DNA of 64,000 nucleotides from Sphingomonas horti (lineage in GTDB: Bacteria; Pseudomonadota; Alphaproteobacteria; Sphingomonadales; Sphingomonadaceae): NCBI RefSeq assembly GCF_009753715.1, contig NZ_WQMS01000001.1, forward strand, positions 248,001 to 312,000. Direction: 5' to 3'. The notes below the pieces were generated by a model. The model made no database searches, was not told the origin of the DNA, and saw nothing but the letters and a program-made list of their open reading frames with translations. Shown here piece by piece: positions 43,473 to 56,103 of this stretch (positions are counted from its first letter, which is position 1; every line of letters starts with the position of its first letter). A program made the position numbers and the translations under genes.

Positions 43473-44091
43473 TGAACCGGGCCTCCAGCTTCTCGACCGC
43501 GGCCCGGGTGAGCACCAGCGTGTCGTGCTTCAGAATGTCATAGACGTTCGCGCCGATCGCCGGGAGCATGTTGATCTCGCGCAGGTTGCCGGCGGCGAGC
43601 GCGAAGCTCGTCTCCACCTGGTCGCCGTCGATCACCAGCGCGGTCTTGCCGAAGCCCAGCTTCTCCAGGTTGCCCTGCAGCGCCTTGGTCTTCGCGTCCT
43701 TCAGCGACAGCGTCTCCATCACGATCAGCTTGCCGTCCTTTGCCTTCGACGACAGCGCCATCTTCAGGCCGAGCGCGCGGATCTTCTTGTTCAGCGACGG
43801 ATTGAAGTCGCGGAGCCGGGCGCCGTGCGCCTTACCGCCGCCGATGAAGATCGGGGCGCGACGATCGCCGTGACGGGCGGTGCCGCCGCCTTTCTGCCGG
43901 CCGAACTTCTTGCCGGTGCGGGCGACGTCCGACCGCTCGCGGGTCGGGCGGGCGGTGCCGCGGCGCTTCTCAAGCTGCCAGGTGACGACGCGGTGCAGGA
44001 TGTCAGCACGGGGCTCAAGGCCGAAAATCTCGTCCTTCAGCTCGATGTCGCCCTTGCCCTTGGCGTCGAGGGTTTGAACCTTGACCTTCAC
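43465..44091 (-). CDS. rplD: 50S ribosomal protein L4
   Basis: 208 residues; [20 protein letters not shown] is the extended loop at the exit tunnel and [20 protein letters not shown] the C-terminus. In E. coli L4 represses its own operon; the hairpin at 45014-45039 could be a comparable site (inference). Confidence 0.97.
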   Translation of the reverse strand: MKVKVQTLDAKGKGDIELKDEIFGLEPRADILHRVVTWQLEKRRGTARPTRERSDVARTGKKFGRQKGGGTARHGDRRAPIFIGGGKAHGARLRDFNPSLNKKIRALGLKMALSSKAKDGKLIVMETLSLKDAKTKALQGNLEKLGFGKTALVIDGDQVETSFALAAGNLREINMLPAIGANVYDILKHDTLVLTRAAVEKLEARFNG

Positions 44092-44093
44092 GT

Positions 44094-44954
44094 TCAGCCC
44101 TCCTGGCCGGTGTTGTTGGTGTCGGCCGCCGCTTCACCGGCGCCCGCGTCCACCGAGCCGGCACCCGCCGCGTCCGCGGCAGCAACGCCGGCCGCGACCT
44201 CGTCGGCACCCGGCAGCGGCGCCATCTCGTGAACCGCGGCCTCGTCGACTACCGGCACGCTCGGCTCTTCGTCATGCGCGGGAGCACGCAGGCCGGCCGG
44301 ATACGGCGCGTCCTTGTGGCGCGCGACCTTGATCGCGTCCTTGACGATCAGCCAGGTGCCCTTGTGGCCCGGCACCGATCCCTTGACGAAGATCAGGCCG
44401 CGCGCAGCGTCGGTGAACACGACTTCCAGGTTCTGCTGGGTGCGCTGACGGTCGCCCATATGGCCGGCCATCTTCTTGTTCTTGAATACGCGACCCGGAT
44501 CCTGGCGGTTGCCGGTCGAGCCGTGCGAGCGGTGCGAGACCGACACGCCGTGCGTCGCGCGCAGACCGCCGAAGCCCCAGCGCTTCATCGCGCCGGCAAA
44601 GCCCTTGCCCTGGGTGTGGCCGGAAACGTCGACCAGCTGGCCGGCGACGAAATGGTCGGCCGAGATTTCCGCGCCGACATCGAGCAGCGCGTCTTCGGCG
44701 ACGCGGAACTCGGCGACGCGGGCCTTCGGCTCCACCTCAGCCTTGCCGAAGGCGCCACGCTGCGGCTTCGCAACATTCTTCGCCTTGGCCGTGCCGGCGC
44801 CGAGCTGCACCGCGACATAGCCGTCACGATCCGCTTCGCGGCGCCCGATAACCTGCAGATTTTCCAGTTGCAGGACCGTGACCGGCACGTGCCGGCCGTC
44901 GTCCTGGAACAGGCGGGTCATCCCCATTTTCTTCGCGATCACGCCAGTGCGCAT
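44094..44954 (-). CDS. rplC: 50S ribosomal protein L3 with C-terminal extension
   Basis: 286 residues, over 70 longer than the usual about 210. The core up to about residue 222 is canonical ([60 protein letters not shown]). Residues about 225-286 are an acidic Ala/Gly-rich tail ([20 protein letters not shown], then [11 protein letters not shown]). GGAAGGAAC precedes the ATG at 44954. A terminator-like hairpin lies 60 nt upstream. Confidence 0.97.
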   Translation of the reverse strand: MRTGVIAKKMGMTRLFQDDGRHVPVTVLQLENLQVIGRREADRDGYVAVQLGAGTAKAKNVAKPQRGAFGKAEVEPKARVAEFRVAEDALLDVGAEISADHFVAGQLVDVSGHTQGKGFAGAMKRWGFGGLRATHGVSVSHRSHGSTGNRQDPGRVFKNKKMAGHMGDRQRTQQNLEVVFTDAARGLIFVKGSVPGHKGTWLIVKDAIKVARHKDAPYPAGLRAPAHDEEPSVPVVDEAAVHEMAPLPGADEVAAGVAAADAAGAGSVDAGAGEAAADTNNTGQEG

Positions 44955-45013
44955 GATCAGGTTCCTTCCAAACAGAGGCTCCGTTGCCGCAAGAGCTCGG
45001 GAGCGTGCCAACG

Positions 45014-45039
45014 AAAAAGGCCCCGGTCAGACCGAGGCC
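45014..45039 (-). terminator. Terminator-like hairpin between rpsJ and rplC
   Basis: On the minus strand GGCCTCGG-TCTGA-CCGGGGCC forms an 8-bp stem (one T-G wobble) followed by TTTTTCG. It is 60 nt before rplC within a 287-nt gap after rpsJ. It may terminate most str-side transcription or act as an attenuator of the S10 genes. Confidence 0.75.
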
Positions 45040-45241
45040 CCAGCCCAATGTCGAAGCGCCCCCGCCCGGGCCGGATATCCGCATCGCTGCGAATGGCGGG
45101 GACGCAGGCCAGGTCGCCGATAAGGCGCCCTGCGGTATCCCTTGCTATTCCGTCTTGCCGATCACGCCGGCCAAACAGTCCGGCCATTTCCGGCCGGGAT
45201 GACGAGGCGGTGAATCACCTGCCCCGTCGGGAGACGCGCCC

Positions 45242-45553
<312 letters not shown>

Positions 45554-45613
45554 GTCCACTACCGATGCGAAAGAGCCATGCCCGATTAACGCCGGGCTTC
45601 TATAAATTGCGAA

Positions 45614-45643
45614 CCGCCCGGCCCCCTAGAGGGAGCCGGGCGG
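45614..45643 (-). promoter_or_regulatory. GC hairpin in the tuf-rpsJ gap
   Basis: CCGCCCGGC/GCCGGGCGG, a 9-bp stem with inner CCC/GGG, between tuf and rpsJ. No T-run follows, so it is likely an RNA structure in the intergenic mRNA rather than a terminator. Confidence 0.5.
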
Positions 45644-45660
45644 CGGTGCAAGCTTAAAGC

Positions 45661-46851
<1,191 letters not shown>

Positions 46852-46931
46852 TTTCTTCCTACCTTGTGAATCAGTTTCCCCGGCCGTCATGGGGGGCGCG
46901 AGAAGGCGGCCCCATAGCGGCTGTTTTCGGA

Positions 46932-49004
<2,073 letters not shown>

Positions 49005-49073
49005 GATCGTTGCTTCCTTAGCGATGCGGGGAGCGGGCACGGGTGCCCGCTCCCCACGATATAGGGTCGGTTC

Positions 49074-49544
49074 TTACCAGCGGTAGTGGCTGAAGGCGCG
49101 GTTCGCCTCGGCCATGCGGTGCGTGTCCTCGCGCTTCTTCACCGCATTGCCGCGATTCTGCGACGCGTCGAGCAATTCGCCCGACAGCCGCGCCGCCATC
49201 GTCTTCTCGCTGCGCGCGCGGGCGGCAGAGATCAGCCAGCGGATCGCGAGCGCCTGGGCACGCTCCGCGCGGACCTCGACCGGAACCTGGTAGGTCGCAC
49301 CACCGACGCGGCGGCTGCGGACCTCGATGCCCGGCTTCACATTGTTCAGCGCGTCATGAAACACGCCGATCGGTTCGCGCTTGGCGCGCTGCTCGACGGT
49401 CTCGAGCGCGCCATATACGATCGCTTCGGCGACGGACTTCTTGCCGTCCAGCATCACCGAATTCATGAATTTCGACAGAACCTGATCGCCATAGACGGGA
49501 TCGGGCAGGATTTCCCGCTTTTCGGGACGACGACGACGAGCCAT
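49074..49544 (-). CDS. rpsG: 30S ribosomal protein S7
   Basis: 156 residues; [20 protein letters not shown] and [20 protein letters not shown]. Nucleates head assembly. 59 nt after rpsL. Confidence 0.98.
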   Translation of the reverse strand: MARRRRPEKREILPDPVYGDQVLSKFMNSVMLDGKKSVAEAIVYGALETVEQRAKREPIGVFHDALNNVKPGIEVRSRRVGGATYQVPVEVRAERAQALAIRWLISAARARSEKTMAARLSGELLDASQNRGNAVKKREDTHRMAEANRAFSHYRW

Positions 49545-49603
49545 TGGATTCTTCCTTCTTCTTCAGCTGAACCCGGAACACGTCCGGAGCTTACTTGGCC
49601 TGG

Positions 49604-49975
49604 TTACTTCGGACGCTTCGCGCCGTACTTCGAGCGGCTCTGCTTGCGGTCCTTGACGCCCTGGGTGTCGAGGACGCCGCGCAGGATGTGGTAGCGCACG
49701 CCCGGCAAGTCGCGGACGCGGCCGCCGCGGATCAGCACCACCGAGTGCTCCTGAAGGTTGTGCCCTTCGCCCGGGATGTAGCTGATGACTTCGCGCTGGT
49801 TGGTGAGCCGCACCTTGGCCACCTTGCGAAGCGCCGAGTTCGGCTTCTTCGGCGTCGTCGTATAGACGCGCGTGCACACGCCCCGCTTCTGCGGGTTCTT
49901 TTCCATCGCAGGGACCTTGGAGGCGGCCTTCTGCGGCTCGCGGCCCTTGCGGACCAACTGGTTGATCGTCGGCAT
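49604..49975 (-). CDS. rpsL: 30S ribosomal protein S12
   Basis: 123 residues; [32 protein letters not shown] (Lys in the streptomycin region) and [16 protein letters not shown]. Decoding centre protein; first gene of the str unit. Confidence 0.98.
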   Translation of the reverse strand: MPTINQLVRKGREPQKAASKVPAMEKNPQKRGVCTRVYTTTPKKPNSALRKVAKVRLTNQREVISYIPGEGHNLQEHSVVLIRGGRVRDLPGVRYHILRGVLDTQGVKDRKQSRSKYGAKRPK

Positions 49976-50217
49976 TGAAGCCCTTCACCTTGTGTTACCG
50001 GAATGCCCGGCGGTTACTTTGCTGGCGCCCACATCGCTGGAATGACGAATCATTCAAAACAAAAGAGCCCGGTGGCATCAGCCCCCTGGCCCTCGATGCG
50101 CCAACAATGTTCAAGCTTACCCGCGGTGCCAAAGGCAGCGACCACCAGCCTCGCGAGCGTGGCGGGCCTATAGCGGCGGCACGGCGCCCGGTCAACGGCC
50201 TGGCGCGACGCAGCGCG
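49976..50217. other. Leader of the str operon
   Basis: 242 nt of non-coding DNA with the rpsL promoter at 50167-50195 and, on the minus strand, a GC-rich stretch ending in CTCTTTTGTTTTG near 50060-50068, a weak candidate leader hairpin. Confidence 0.6.
50167..50195 (-). promoter_or_regulatory. rpsL: Promoter of rpsL operon
   Basis: On the minus strand TTGACC, 17 nt, TATAGG. Identical hexamers and spacing precede tRNA-Met. It predicts a leader of about 185 nt before rpsL. Confidence 0.72.
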
Positions 50218-50376
50218 TCACCCCCGTGCGGCGGCCTTCCCTTCCTCGGCGCGCTGCTGGTAGGCGCGGGCAAGCGCGGTGTGGGCCGCGACTGCCGCCC
50301 GGTGCGGCGATTCCGCCGCCAGCCTTGCATGTTCCTTGGCCCTGCGGGCCCAGTATTCGCCCTGCGACTCAGGCAT
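50218..50376 (-). CDS. Small alanine/glutamate-rich protein, unknown
   Basis: A 52-residue helical, charged protein (MPESQGEYWARRAKEHARLA, then TALARAYQQRAEEGKAAARG). The ATG at 50376 follows GGGGGAG at a good distance. Of unknown role; it lies upstream of the str promoter. Confidence 0.6.
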   Translation of the reverse strand: MPESQGEYWARRAKEHARLAAESPHRAAVAAHTALARAYQQRAEEGKAAARG

Positions 50377-50548
50377 TTTTCTTCTCCCCCGGCTGAGCCG
50401 TCGGAAGACGGCGAGTCGGTTGTCCACAGGGTAGCAAATCCGCTGTGGAAAATCGCCCCAATTCGGCCCAATCGCGGCGTCGCGGCGGCTCGGCGGCGAA
50501 TCCGCTGCAAAGCTTGAAAAAAGGGCAGTTTCCAGCCATCTGCGGGGG

Positions 50549-50986
50549 ATGCTGTCGCAACGGACCCGCTATGCCATCCGCGCCTTGCTGCACCTCGCGG
50601 ACAGCTACGGCAAGGGACCGGTCCCGCTGGCCGACATCGCGGCCGCCCAGAAGATCCCGGCCAAGTTCCTGACCGTCATTCTGTCCGAGCTCGGGCGCGC
50701 CGGGCTGGTCGAGACGCAGCGCGGCAAGGACGGCGGCTACCGCCTCGGGCGCCGGCCGAGCGAGATCAGCTATGGCGACGTGATCCGCCTGACCCGCGGC
50801 TCGCTCGCGCTGGTGCCGTGCGCCAGCCGGCTGGCCTACGAACCGTGCAAGAATTGCGTGACGCAGGAACAATGCCGCCTGCGCTGGGTGATGCTGCAGG
50901 TCCGCGACGAAATGGCGCGGGTGCTCGACACGATCCGTCTGTCCGATCCGGTTCCGGTGCCGCTGGAGAACGTCGCCGCGGAGTGA
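50549..50986 (+). CDS. Rrf2 family transcriptional regulator
   Basis: A 145-residue winged-helix regulator with MLSQRTRYAIRALLHLADSY, helix-turn-helix KIPAKFLTVILSELGRAGLV and wing RGKDGGYRLGR. Cys91, Cys100, Cys103 and Cys109 could ligate an iron-sulfur cluster, as in IscR/NsrR-type sensors, though spacing (C-x8-C-x2-C-x5-C) differs from canonical IscR. It precedes a nitronate monooxygenase on the same strand, which it may regulate. Confidence 0.88.
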   Translation: MLSQRTRYAIRALLHLADSYGKGPVPLADIAAAQKIPAKFLTVILSELGRAGLVETQRGKDGGYRLGRRPSEISYGDVIRLTRGSLALVPCASRLAYEPCKNCVTQEQCRLRWVMLQVRDEMARVLDTIRLSDPVPVPLENVAAE

Positions 50987-51064
50987 CCGCTTCTCCTCCC
51001 TTTTCGGGATGGGCACATGTTCGGCGATTGCCCTCCCCTTTCGTTTCGCTATGAAACCGGTTGC

Positions 51065-52033
51065 ATGAGCCTGCCGCCGCTGTTCGACCGCCTGCGCCTG
51101 CCGATCATCGGCTCGCCGCTGTTCATCGTTTCCGGTCCCGACCTTGTCATTGCCCAATGCAAGGCGGGCATCGTCGGCGCGTTCCCGGCGCTGAACGCGC
51201 GGCCGCAGTCGCTGCTCGACGAATGGCTGCACCGGATCACCGAGGACCTGGCCGAGCATAACCGCAAGCATCCGGACCGGCCGGCGGCGCCGTTCGCGGT
51301 CAACCAGATCGTCCACAAGTCCAACGACCGGCTGGAACAGGACGTCGAGACCTGCGCCAAATGGCAGGTGCCGATCGTCATCACCTCGCTGGGCGCGCGC
51401 GAGGATCTGAACCACGCCGTCCATGCCTGGGGCGGCATCACGCTGCACGACGTGATCAACGATCGCTTCGCGCGCAAGGCGATCGAAAAAGGCGCCGACG
51501 GGCTGATCCCGGTCGCCGCCGGCGCCGGCGGCCATGCGGGCACGATCTCACCCTTCGCCCTCGTCTCGGAAATCCGCGAATGGTTCGACGGCCCCGTCGC
51601 GCTGTCGGGCGCGATCGCGACCGGCCGATCGGTGCTGGCGGCGCAGGCGATGGGCGCAGACCTCGCCTATATCGGCTCGCCCTTCATCGCGACCGCCGAG
51701 GCCAATGCCGACGAGGATTACAAGCAGGGCATCGTCGCGGGGCGCGCGGCGGACATCGTCTATTCGGATCTCTTCACCGGGGTGAAAGGCAATTACCTGC
51801 GCCAGTCGATCGAAGCGGCCGGCCTTGATCCCGACAATCTGCCGCAGGGCGACTACAAGACGATGAATTTCGGCGGCGGCACCAACCAGGCGAAAAAGGC
51901 CTGGCGGGACATCTGGGGCTCCGGTCAGGGCATCGGCGCGGTGCGCGCGGTCGAGACCGTCGCCGAACGCGTCGACCGGCTGGAACTGGAATACCGCGCG
52001 GCCAAGGCGGAGCTCGCGGCGAAGGTGAAATAA
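51065..52033 (+). CDS. Nitronate monooxygenase / 2-nitropropane dioxygenase family
   Basis: A 322-residue FMN-dependent TIM barrel. PIIGSPLFIVSGPDLVIAQC, VPIVITSLGAREDLN, AGAGGHAGTISPFALV (FMN phosphate loop) and AIATGRSVLAAQAMGADLAY are family motifs. It oxidises alkyl nitronates or acts as an NAD(P)H:quinone reductase. The ATG at 51065 is chosen because earlier in-frame codons lack the conserved start. Confidence 0.87.
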   Translation: MSLPPLFDRLRLPIIGSPLFIVSGPDLVIAQCKAGIVGAFPALNARPQSLLDEWLHRITEDLAEHNRKHPDRPAAPFAVNQIVHKSNDRLEQDVETCAKWQVPIVITSLGAREDLNHAVHAWGGITLHDVINDRFARKAIEKGADGLIPVAAGAGGHAGTISPFALVSEIREWFDGPVALSGAIATGRSVLAAQAMGADLAYIGSPFIATAEANADEDYKQGIVAGRAADIVYSDLFTGVKGNYLRQSIEAAGLDPDNLPQGDYKTMNFGGGTNQAKKAWRDIWGSGQGIGAVRAVETVAERVDRLELEYRAAKAELAAKVK

Positions 52034-52045
52034 CCGCCGGCGTCG

Positions 52046-52513
52046 CTACAGCGCCCGCTCGATCCTTCTGAGTAGCCCGAGCGCCGGGCTGAGCGGCTCC
52101 GGCTCGGTCATCTCGCGGTCGATGCGGGCAATCCGGCCGTAAAGATCGATGCTCCCCTCGACGATCGCGCGCGCGCCGGGCGGCAGGTCGGCGACTGCCG
52201 CCGGGTCGCTGTCGGCCGCCTCGCCGAGCCGCCGCGCCTGGCCATTGCCATCCTCCTCGTCAATCTCGCCCGAGGCAATGCCCTTGCGCGTCAGCAGCCA
52301 GGCGATCACGTGCATCAGCCGCGTCGTCACTTTCAGCGACTCGCAGGAAAAGGCGACGCGCTCCATCGGCCCCAGGGACTCGCGTTCGGAGCGGCCGACC
52401 TCGTCGAAATAGCTCCGCGCCTCGTCGGCGAGCAGCATCGCTTCGGTATAGAGGCTGTCGACCAGCCGCGCGGTCATCTTCTTACGGGCGTCGTCCAAAG
52501 GCATCGGCGCCAT
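52046..52513 (-). CDS. DUF1465/RcdA-like protein
   Basis: A 155-residue helical protein of the DUF1465 family, which includes Caulobacter RcdA, an adaptor for ClpXP degradation of CtrA. Core: LVDSLYTEAMLLADEARSYF, FSCESLKVTTRLMHVIAWLL. With ChpT in the same window it suggests a CtrA cell-cycle network. An internal ATG at 52504 is an alternative start. Confidence 0.75.
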   Translation of the reverse strand: MAPMPLDDARKKMTARLVDSLYTEAMLLADEARSYFDEVGRSERESLGPMERVAFSCESLKVTTRLMHVIAWLLTRKGIASGEIDEEDGNGQARRLGEAADSDPAAVADLPPGARAIVEGSIDLYGRIARIDREMTEPEPLSPALGLLRRIERAL

Positions 52514-52575
52514 AGTGCCACTGCCGCGCGCGCACGGGAACGGGCGAAAAAGGGTAAACCGAATCCCGTTGTGGA

Positions 52576-52779
52576 TCAGGCGATGATGTCGGGAATCAAC
52601 TGGTCCTCGAGCAACGCGATCTCGTCCTTCAGCTTCAGCTTGCGGCGCTTCAGCCGCGCAAGCTGAAGCTGGTCGAGGTGCGGACTGGCGAGCAACGCAG
52701 TGATCGAATCGTCAAGGTCGCGATGCTCGACTCGAAGCGCCGTCAGGCGGCGCATTATTTCTTCGTCGCTGGTCCCCAT
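52576..52779 (-). CDS. YdcH/DUF465 family protein
   Basis: A 67-residue coiled-coil protein; EEIMRRLTALRVEHRDLDDS and LARLKRRKLKLKDEIALLED match the DUF465 pattern. The ATG at 52779 (MGTSDEE) is chosen. Function unknown. It faces a second DUF465 gene at 52928. Confidence 0.8.
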   Translation of the reverse strand: MGTSDEEIMRRLTALRVEHRDLDDSITALLASPHLDQLQLARLKRRKLKLKDEIALLEDQLIPDIIA

Positions 52780-52927
52780 GGCGCGGCAGAGTATCACGAT
52801 CGCGCCCGCGCTCAAGCCGCCCCCGGCGCGGTTCGGTTCGTCGCACAGCGCGACAAAGAGGGAGACAGACTCGCGGCCTGTGTGTTTAACTCACTCCCCC
52901 ATCGGCGAACGAGAGGAGTGTTCCGCA

Positions 52928-53083
52928 ATGGACAATGTGCATCTGGCATCTCTGCAGGCCAAGCACGCCGGGCTCGAAGCTCGAATTGTCAGCGAACTAC
53001 AACGACCTGCGCCAGACGCATCGGCAATCGCCACACTGAAGAAGCAGAAGCTGAGACTGAAGGACGAAATGGCCCGCGCCTGA
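52928..53083 (+). CDS. YdcH/DUF465 family protein, short
   Basis: A 51-residue protein; LKKQKLRLKDEMARA is the DUF465 tail and MDNVHLASLQAKHAGLEARI the first helix. AGGAG lies upstream of the ATG. Divergent paralogue of the 52576 gene. Confidence 0.8.
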   Translation: MDNVHLASLQAKHAGLEARIVSELQRPAPDASAIATLKKQKLRLKDEMARA

Positions 53084-53104
53084 CGCGCGGCGGCCTGGAG
53101 GGGC

Positions 53105-53515
53105 TCAGCGCCCCTTCAGGCTTTCGACATATTTCAGCGACCGGCTGGGGACGAGCACCGGCTTCACATAGTCGGGCGTGCCCTCTCCCGGAACGATCGG
53201 CTTGCGCGCCGCTTCCGGATCGATCTCGCGATCGAATTTGATCCCGAACCGCCGGCCGCCAACCCACGCGACCTCGCCGTTGACCGGCCCGATGTTGCGC
53301 AGCTCGGCGATCACCCGCTCGCCGCGGACAAGCTCCGCCACAGGCTCCTGCGCAAGCTCGACCATCATGCCGCCGCCCGACAGGTTGCGGACGCGCGCGC
53401 TCATCGATCCCCGTTCCTTGAACGAGAGATTGGTGCCGAGAAAGAAATTGAGACGCTCCGAGGCGCGCTCGTGCGACTCTGCGGTTTCGGTCGTGTTGTC
53501 GGGTGTGGGCTGCAT
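53105..53515 (-). CDS. PilZ domain protein
   Basis: A 136-residue protein with a PilZ fold: RxxxR is RASER near residue 16, and NLSGGGMMVEL plays the D/NxSxxG role, so it should bind cyclic di-GMP. AAGGAT precedes the ATG at 53515. Downstream of DksA; no fused output domain. Confidence 0.82.
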   Translation of the reverse strand: MQPTPDNTTETAESHERASERLNFFLGTNLSFKERGSMSARVRNLSGGGMMVELAQEPVAELVRGERVIAELRNIGPVNGEVAWVGGRRFGIKFDREIDPEAARKPIVPGEGTPDYVKPVLVPSRSLKYVESLKGR

Positions 53516-53578
53516 GTATTTATCCTTGCAGCCCGTTACCCCGATAATGGTCGACAACCGGTAAAGATTGCCCCGCGG

Positions 53579-54037
53579 CTATTCGTCGCGTGAGACTTTT
53601 TCGTTCCGCTCGTGCCGTTCCTGCGCCTCGACCGTCATCGTCGCGATCGGCCGCGCCTCCAGGCGAGCGAGCGAGATCGGCTCGCCGGTCACTTCGCAAT
53701 AGCCGTATTCGCCCTCCTCGATCCGGCGCAGCGCCGCGTCGATCTTGGCGATCAGCTTGCGCTGGCGGTCGCGTGTGCGCAGCTCGATCGACCAGTCGGT
53801 CTCGCTGGATGCCCGGTCGGTGACGTCCGGTTCGCGCAGCGATTCGCTCTGCAGCTGCGCCAGCGTGCCCTGCGCTTCCAGCAGGATCTGCTCTTTCCAG
53901 TTGATGAGCTTGCGGCGGAAATATTCCAGCTGCCGCGCGTTCATGAAAGATTCGTCGGCACTCGGCCGATATTCGTCGTCATTGACGGGTGTCGGCAGTT
54001 TGCCGGTCGCCGCCACGCTACTCAACGCCGTCGCCAT
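53579..54037 (-). CDS. dksA: DksA-type RNA polymerase-binding protein (single Cys)
   Basis: A 152-residue DksA/TraR protein: coiled-coil with a DxxDxA-like tip (PDVTDRASSETD) and globular domain GEYGYCEVTGEPISLARLEA. Only Cys114 remains of the four zinc ligands, as is common in alphaproteobacterial DksAs. It modulates RNAP in the stringent response. GGAG lies before the ATG at 54037. Confidence 0.9.
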   Translation of the reverse strand: MATALSSVAATGKLPTPVNDDEYRPSADESFMNARQLEYFRRKLINWKEQILLEAQGTLAQLQSESLREPDVTDRASSETDWSIELRTRDRQRKLIAKIDAALRRIEEGEYGYCEVTGEPISLARLEARPIATMTVEAQERHERNEKVSRDE

Positions 54038-54212
54038 AATCGTCTCCGCTCCAATGTCGCGGCCCAACTATGCTGCGGGGTCCGCGCCCCTTTGCCCCGA
54101 GGCGCCTATAATCCGGCGCAAGAGTCTTCACAAGCTGCGGAATCGGAAGCGACTTTCATTTCGTCGCATCCGGTTTCGGCTTGGCGCAAATTGCGGAGAC
54201 GGCGCCGGCGGG

Positions 54213-54680
54213 TCAGCTTTCGGCGATGATCCGTTCGATCTCGTCGACCGGATGGTTGGTCAGGTCCTTCGGAATCTCGCCGACGAGGCGGCTTTCCACT
54301 TCGCCGTGATAGTGGCGGCGAAGCTCGCCCAGCGTGGTCGGGGGCGCGACGATCAACAGGGCCTCAAACTCGTTGGCGAGCGCGCGCCGCTTCAGCATGT
54401 CGGCGGCGTCGGCGGCGAAACGCTGCTCCTCCAGCTTGTGGAAATCGGTTTCGGAATAGGCGCTGCGTCCGGCCTTCGGCGTCATGCCGGAATGGCCGGC
54501 GGCCACGCCCGCGGCCGAGCGGCCCGGCTCGTCCGTGCCCTGTTCGGCGGTCTTGGCGTTCTGCTGCTCCATCGCACTGACGACCTCCAGATTCGGATAG
54601 GCTTCGTCGCCTTCGTTCCGGAAGAAAAGCATCTTCTGGCCATCGGCGACCAGCACATAGCCGTCGTGCGGGATTTGCAT
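54213..54680 (-). CDS. Host attachment family protein (PF10116-like)
   Basis: A 155-residue protein; MQIPHDGYVLVADGQKMLFF, FRNEGDEAYPNLEVVSAMEQ and the C-terminal TLGELRRHYHGEVESRLVGE resemble the 'required for attachment to host cells' family known from Agrobacterium. AAGGAGGG precedes the ATG. The enzymatic role is unknown. Confidence 0.8.
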   Translation of the reverse strand: MQIPHDGYVLVADGQKMLFFRNEGDEAYPNLEVVSAMEQQNAKTAEQGTDEPGRSAAGVAAGHSGMTPKAGRSAYSETDFHKLEEQRFAADAADMLKRRALANEFEALLIVAPPTTLGELRRHYHGEVESRLVGEIPKDLTNHPVDEIERIIAES

Positions 54681-54768
54681 GGGAACCCTCCTTGTCCGTT
54701 ACGCCCATGAACGCGCCGCGCCGGGTGAGGGTTGCGCGGCCTTCGCCGCCCCGCCATAGCCGCGCCGC

Positions 54769-56037
54769 ATGCACGACATCCGCCTGATCCGCGACGACCC
54801 GCAGGGCTTCGACGCCGCGCTCGCCCGCCGCGGGCTCGAGCCGGTCGCGGCCGCCCTGATCACGCTCGACGAGCGCCGCCGCGCCGCCCAGACCGAGCTG
54901 CAGACCGCGCTCGCCCGCCGCAATGAGGCGTCGAAGGCGATCGGCGCCGCCAAGGCGCAGAAGCGCGAGGAGGTAGCCGCCGCGCTGATGGCCGAAGTGG
55001 CGGGGCTGAAGGAGACCATACCCGCGCTCGAGGACGCGGCGCGCGAGGCGGATACGGCGCTTGAGGCGAACCTGGCGGTGATCCCCAACCTGCCGGCCCC
55101 TGACGTGCCTGCCGGCGCCGATGAAAGCGACAATGTCCAGCTGACGATCTGGGGCGATCCGCGCGAGGGCGACTTTCCCGAGCATCCCGAATTCGCAGGA
55201 CCGCTGGGGCTCGACTTCGAAAGCGCGGCGGCGATCGCGGGAACGCGCTTTGCGGTGCTGAAGGGCGGCATCGCCCGCCTGCACCGCGCGATCGGCCAGT
55301 TCATGCTGGACCGCAACGTCGCCGATTGGGGCTATACCGAAGTGATCCCGCCGCTGCTGGTGCGCGATGCGGCGATGTTCGGGACCACGCAGCTGCCGAA
55401 GTTTGCCGAGGATTCCTTCCGCACCACCGACGATCGCTGGCTGATCCCGACCGCCGAGGTCAGCCTGACCAATCTGGTGCGCGAGAAGATCCTCGACGAA
55501 GGCGAGTTGCCGCTGCGCTTCACGGCGCTGACCCAATGTTTCCGCGCCGAGGCAGGGGCCGCGGGGCGCGACACCAAGGGGCTGATCCGCCAGCACCAGT
55601 TCGAGAAGGTCGAATTGGTCTCGATCACCACGCCCGAGGCGTCCGAGGCCGAGCATGAGCGGATGACGCGCGCCGCCGAGTCGATCCTGGAGGCGCTCGG
55701 CCTGCCCTACCGGCGCATGCTGCTGTGCGCCGGCGACATGGGCTTTGCCGCGCGCAAGACCTACGACCTGGAAGTGTGGCTGCCGGGTCAGGCCCGCTAC
55801 CGGGAGATTTCGAGCTGCTCGAACTGCGGCGATTTCCAGGCTCGTCGCATGAACGCGCGCTTCCGCCCCGCCGGCGGCAAGCCCGAGCTCGTGCACACGC
55901 TGAACGGCTCGGCGCTGGCGGTAGGGCGAACCCTGGTGGCGGTGCTGGAGAACTGTCAGGAAAGCGACGGTTCGGTGCGGATTCCGGATGCTCTGCGGCC
56001 CCATATGGGCGGACTGGAGGCGCTGACGCCCGCCTGA
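54769..56037 (+). CDS. serS: Seryl-tRNA synthetase
   Basis: A 422-residue class II synthetase: N-terminal coiled-coil arm (residues 25-110), motif 2 [20 protein letters not shown], and motif 3 [18 protein letters not shown]. Charges tRNA-Ser and tRNA-Sec. The ATG start is standard. Confidence 0.98.
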   Translation: MHDIRLIRDDPQGFDAALARRGLEPVAAALITLDERRRAAQTELQTALARRNEASKAIGAAKAQKREEVAAALMAEVAGLKETIPALEDAAREADTALEANLAVIPNLPAPDVPAGADESDNVQLTIWGDPREGDFPEHPEFAGPLGLDFESAAAIAGTRFAVLKGGIARLHRAIGQFMLDRNVADWGYTEVIPPLLVRDAAMFGTTQLPKFAEDSFRTTDDRWLIPTAEVSLTNLVREKILDEGELPLRFTALTQCFRAEAGAAGRDTKGLIRQHQFEKVELVSITTPEASEAEHERMTRAAESILEALGLPYRRMLLCAGDMGFAARKTYDLEVWLPGQARYREISSCSNCGDFQARRMNARFRPAGGKPELVHTLNGSALAVGRTLVAVLENCQESDGSVRIPDALRPHMGGLEALTPA

Positions 56038-56103
56038 TCCGCCCCTCGTCCGCGCCCGCGCTTCGTGTTAATGGTTAACGCACGACAACCACGGGGGTGG
56101 ATC

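Noticed and set aside
50060-50100. A leader attenuator upstream of rpsL
   Set aside because: The T-rich CTCTTTTGTTTT follows a GC stretch, but I could not align a stem of more than four stable pairs.
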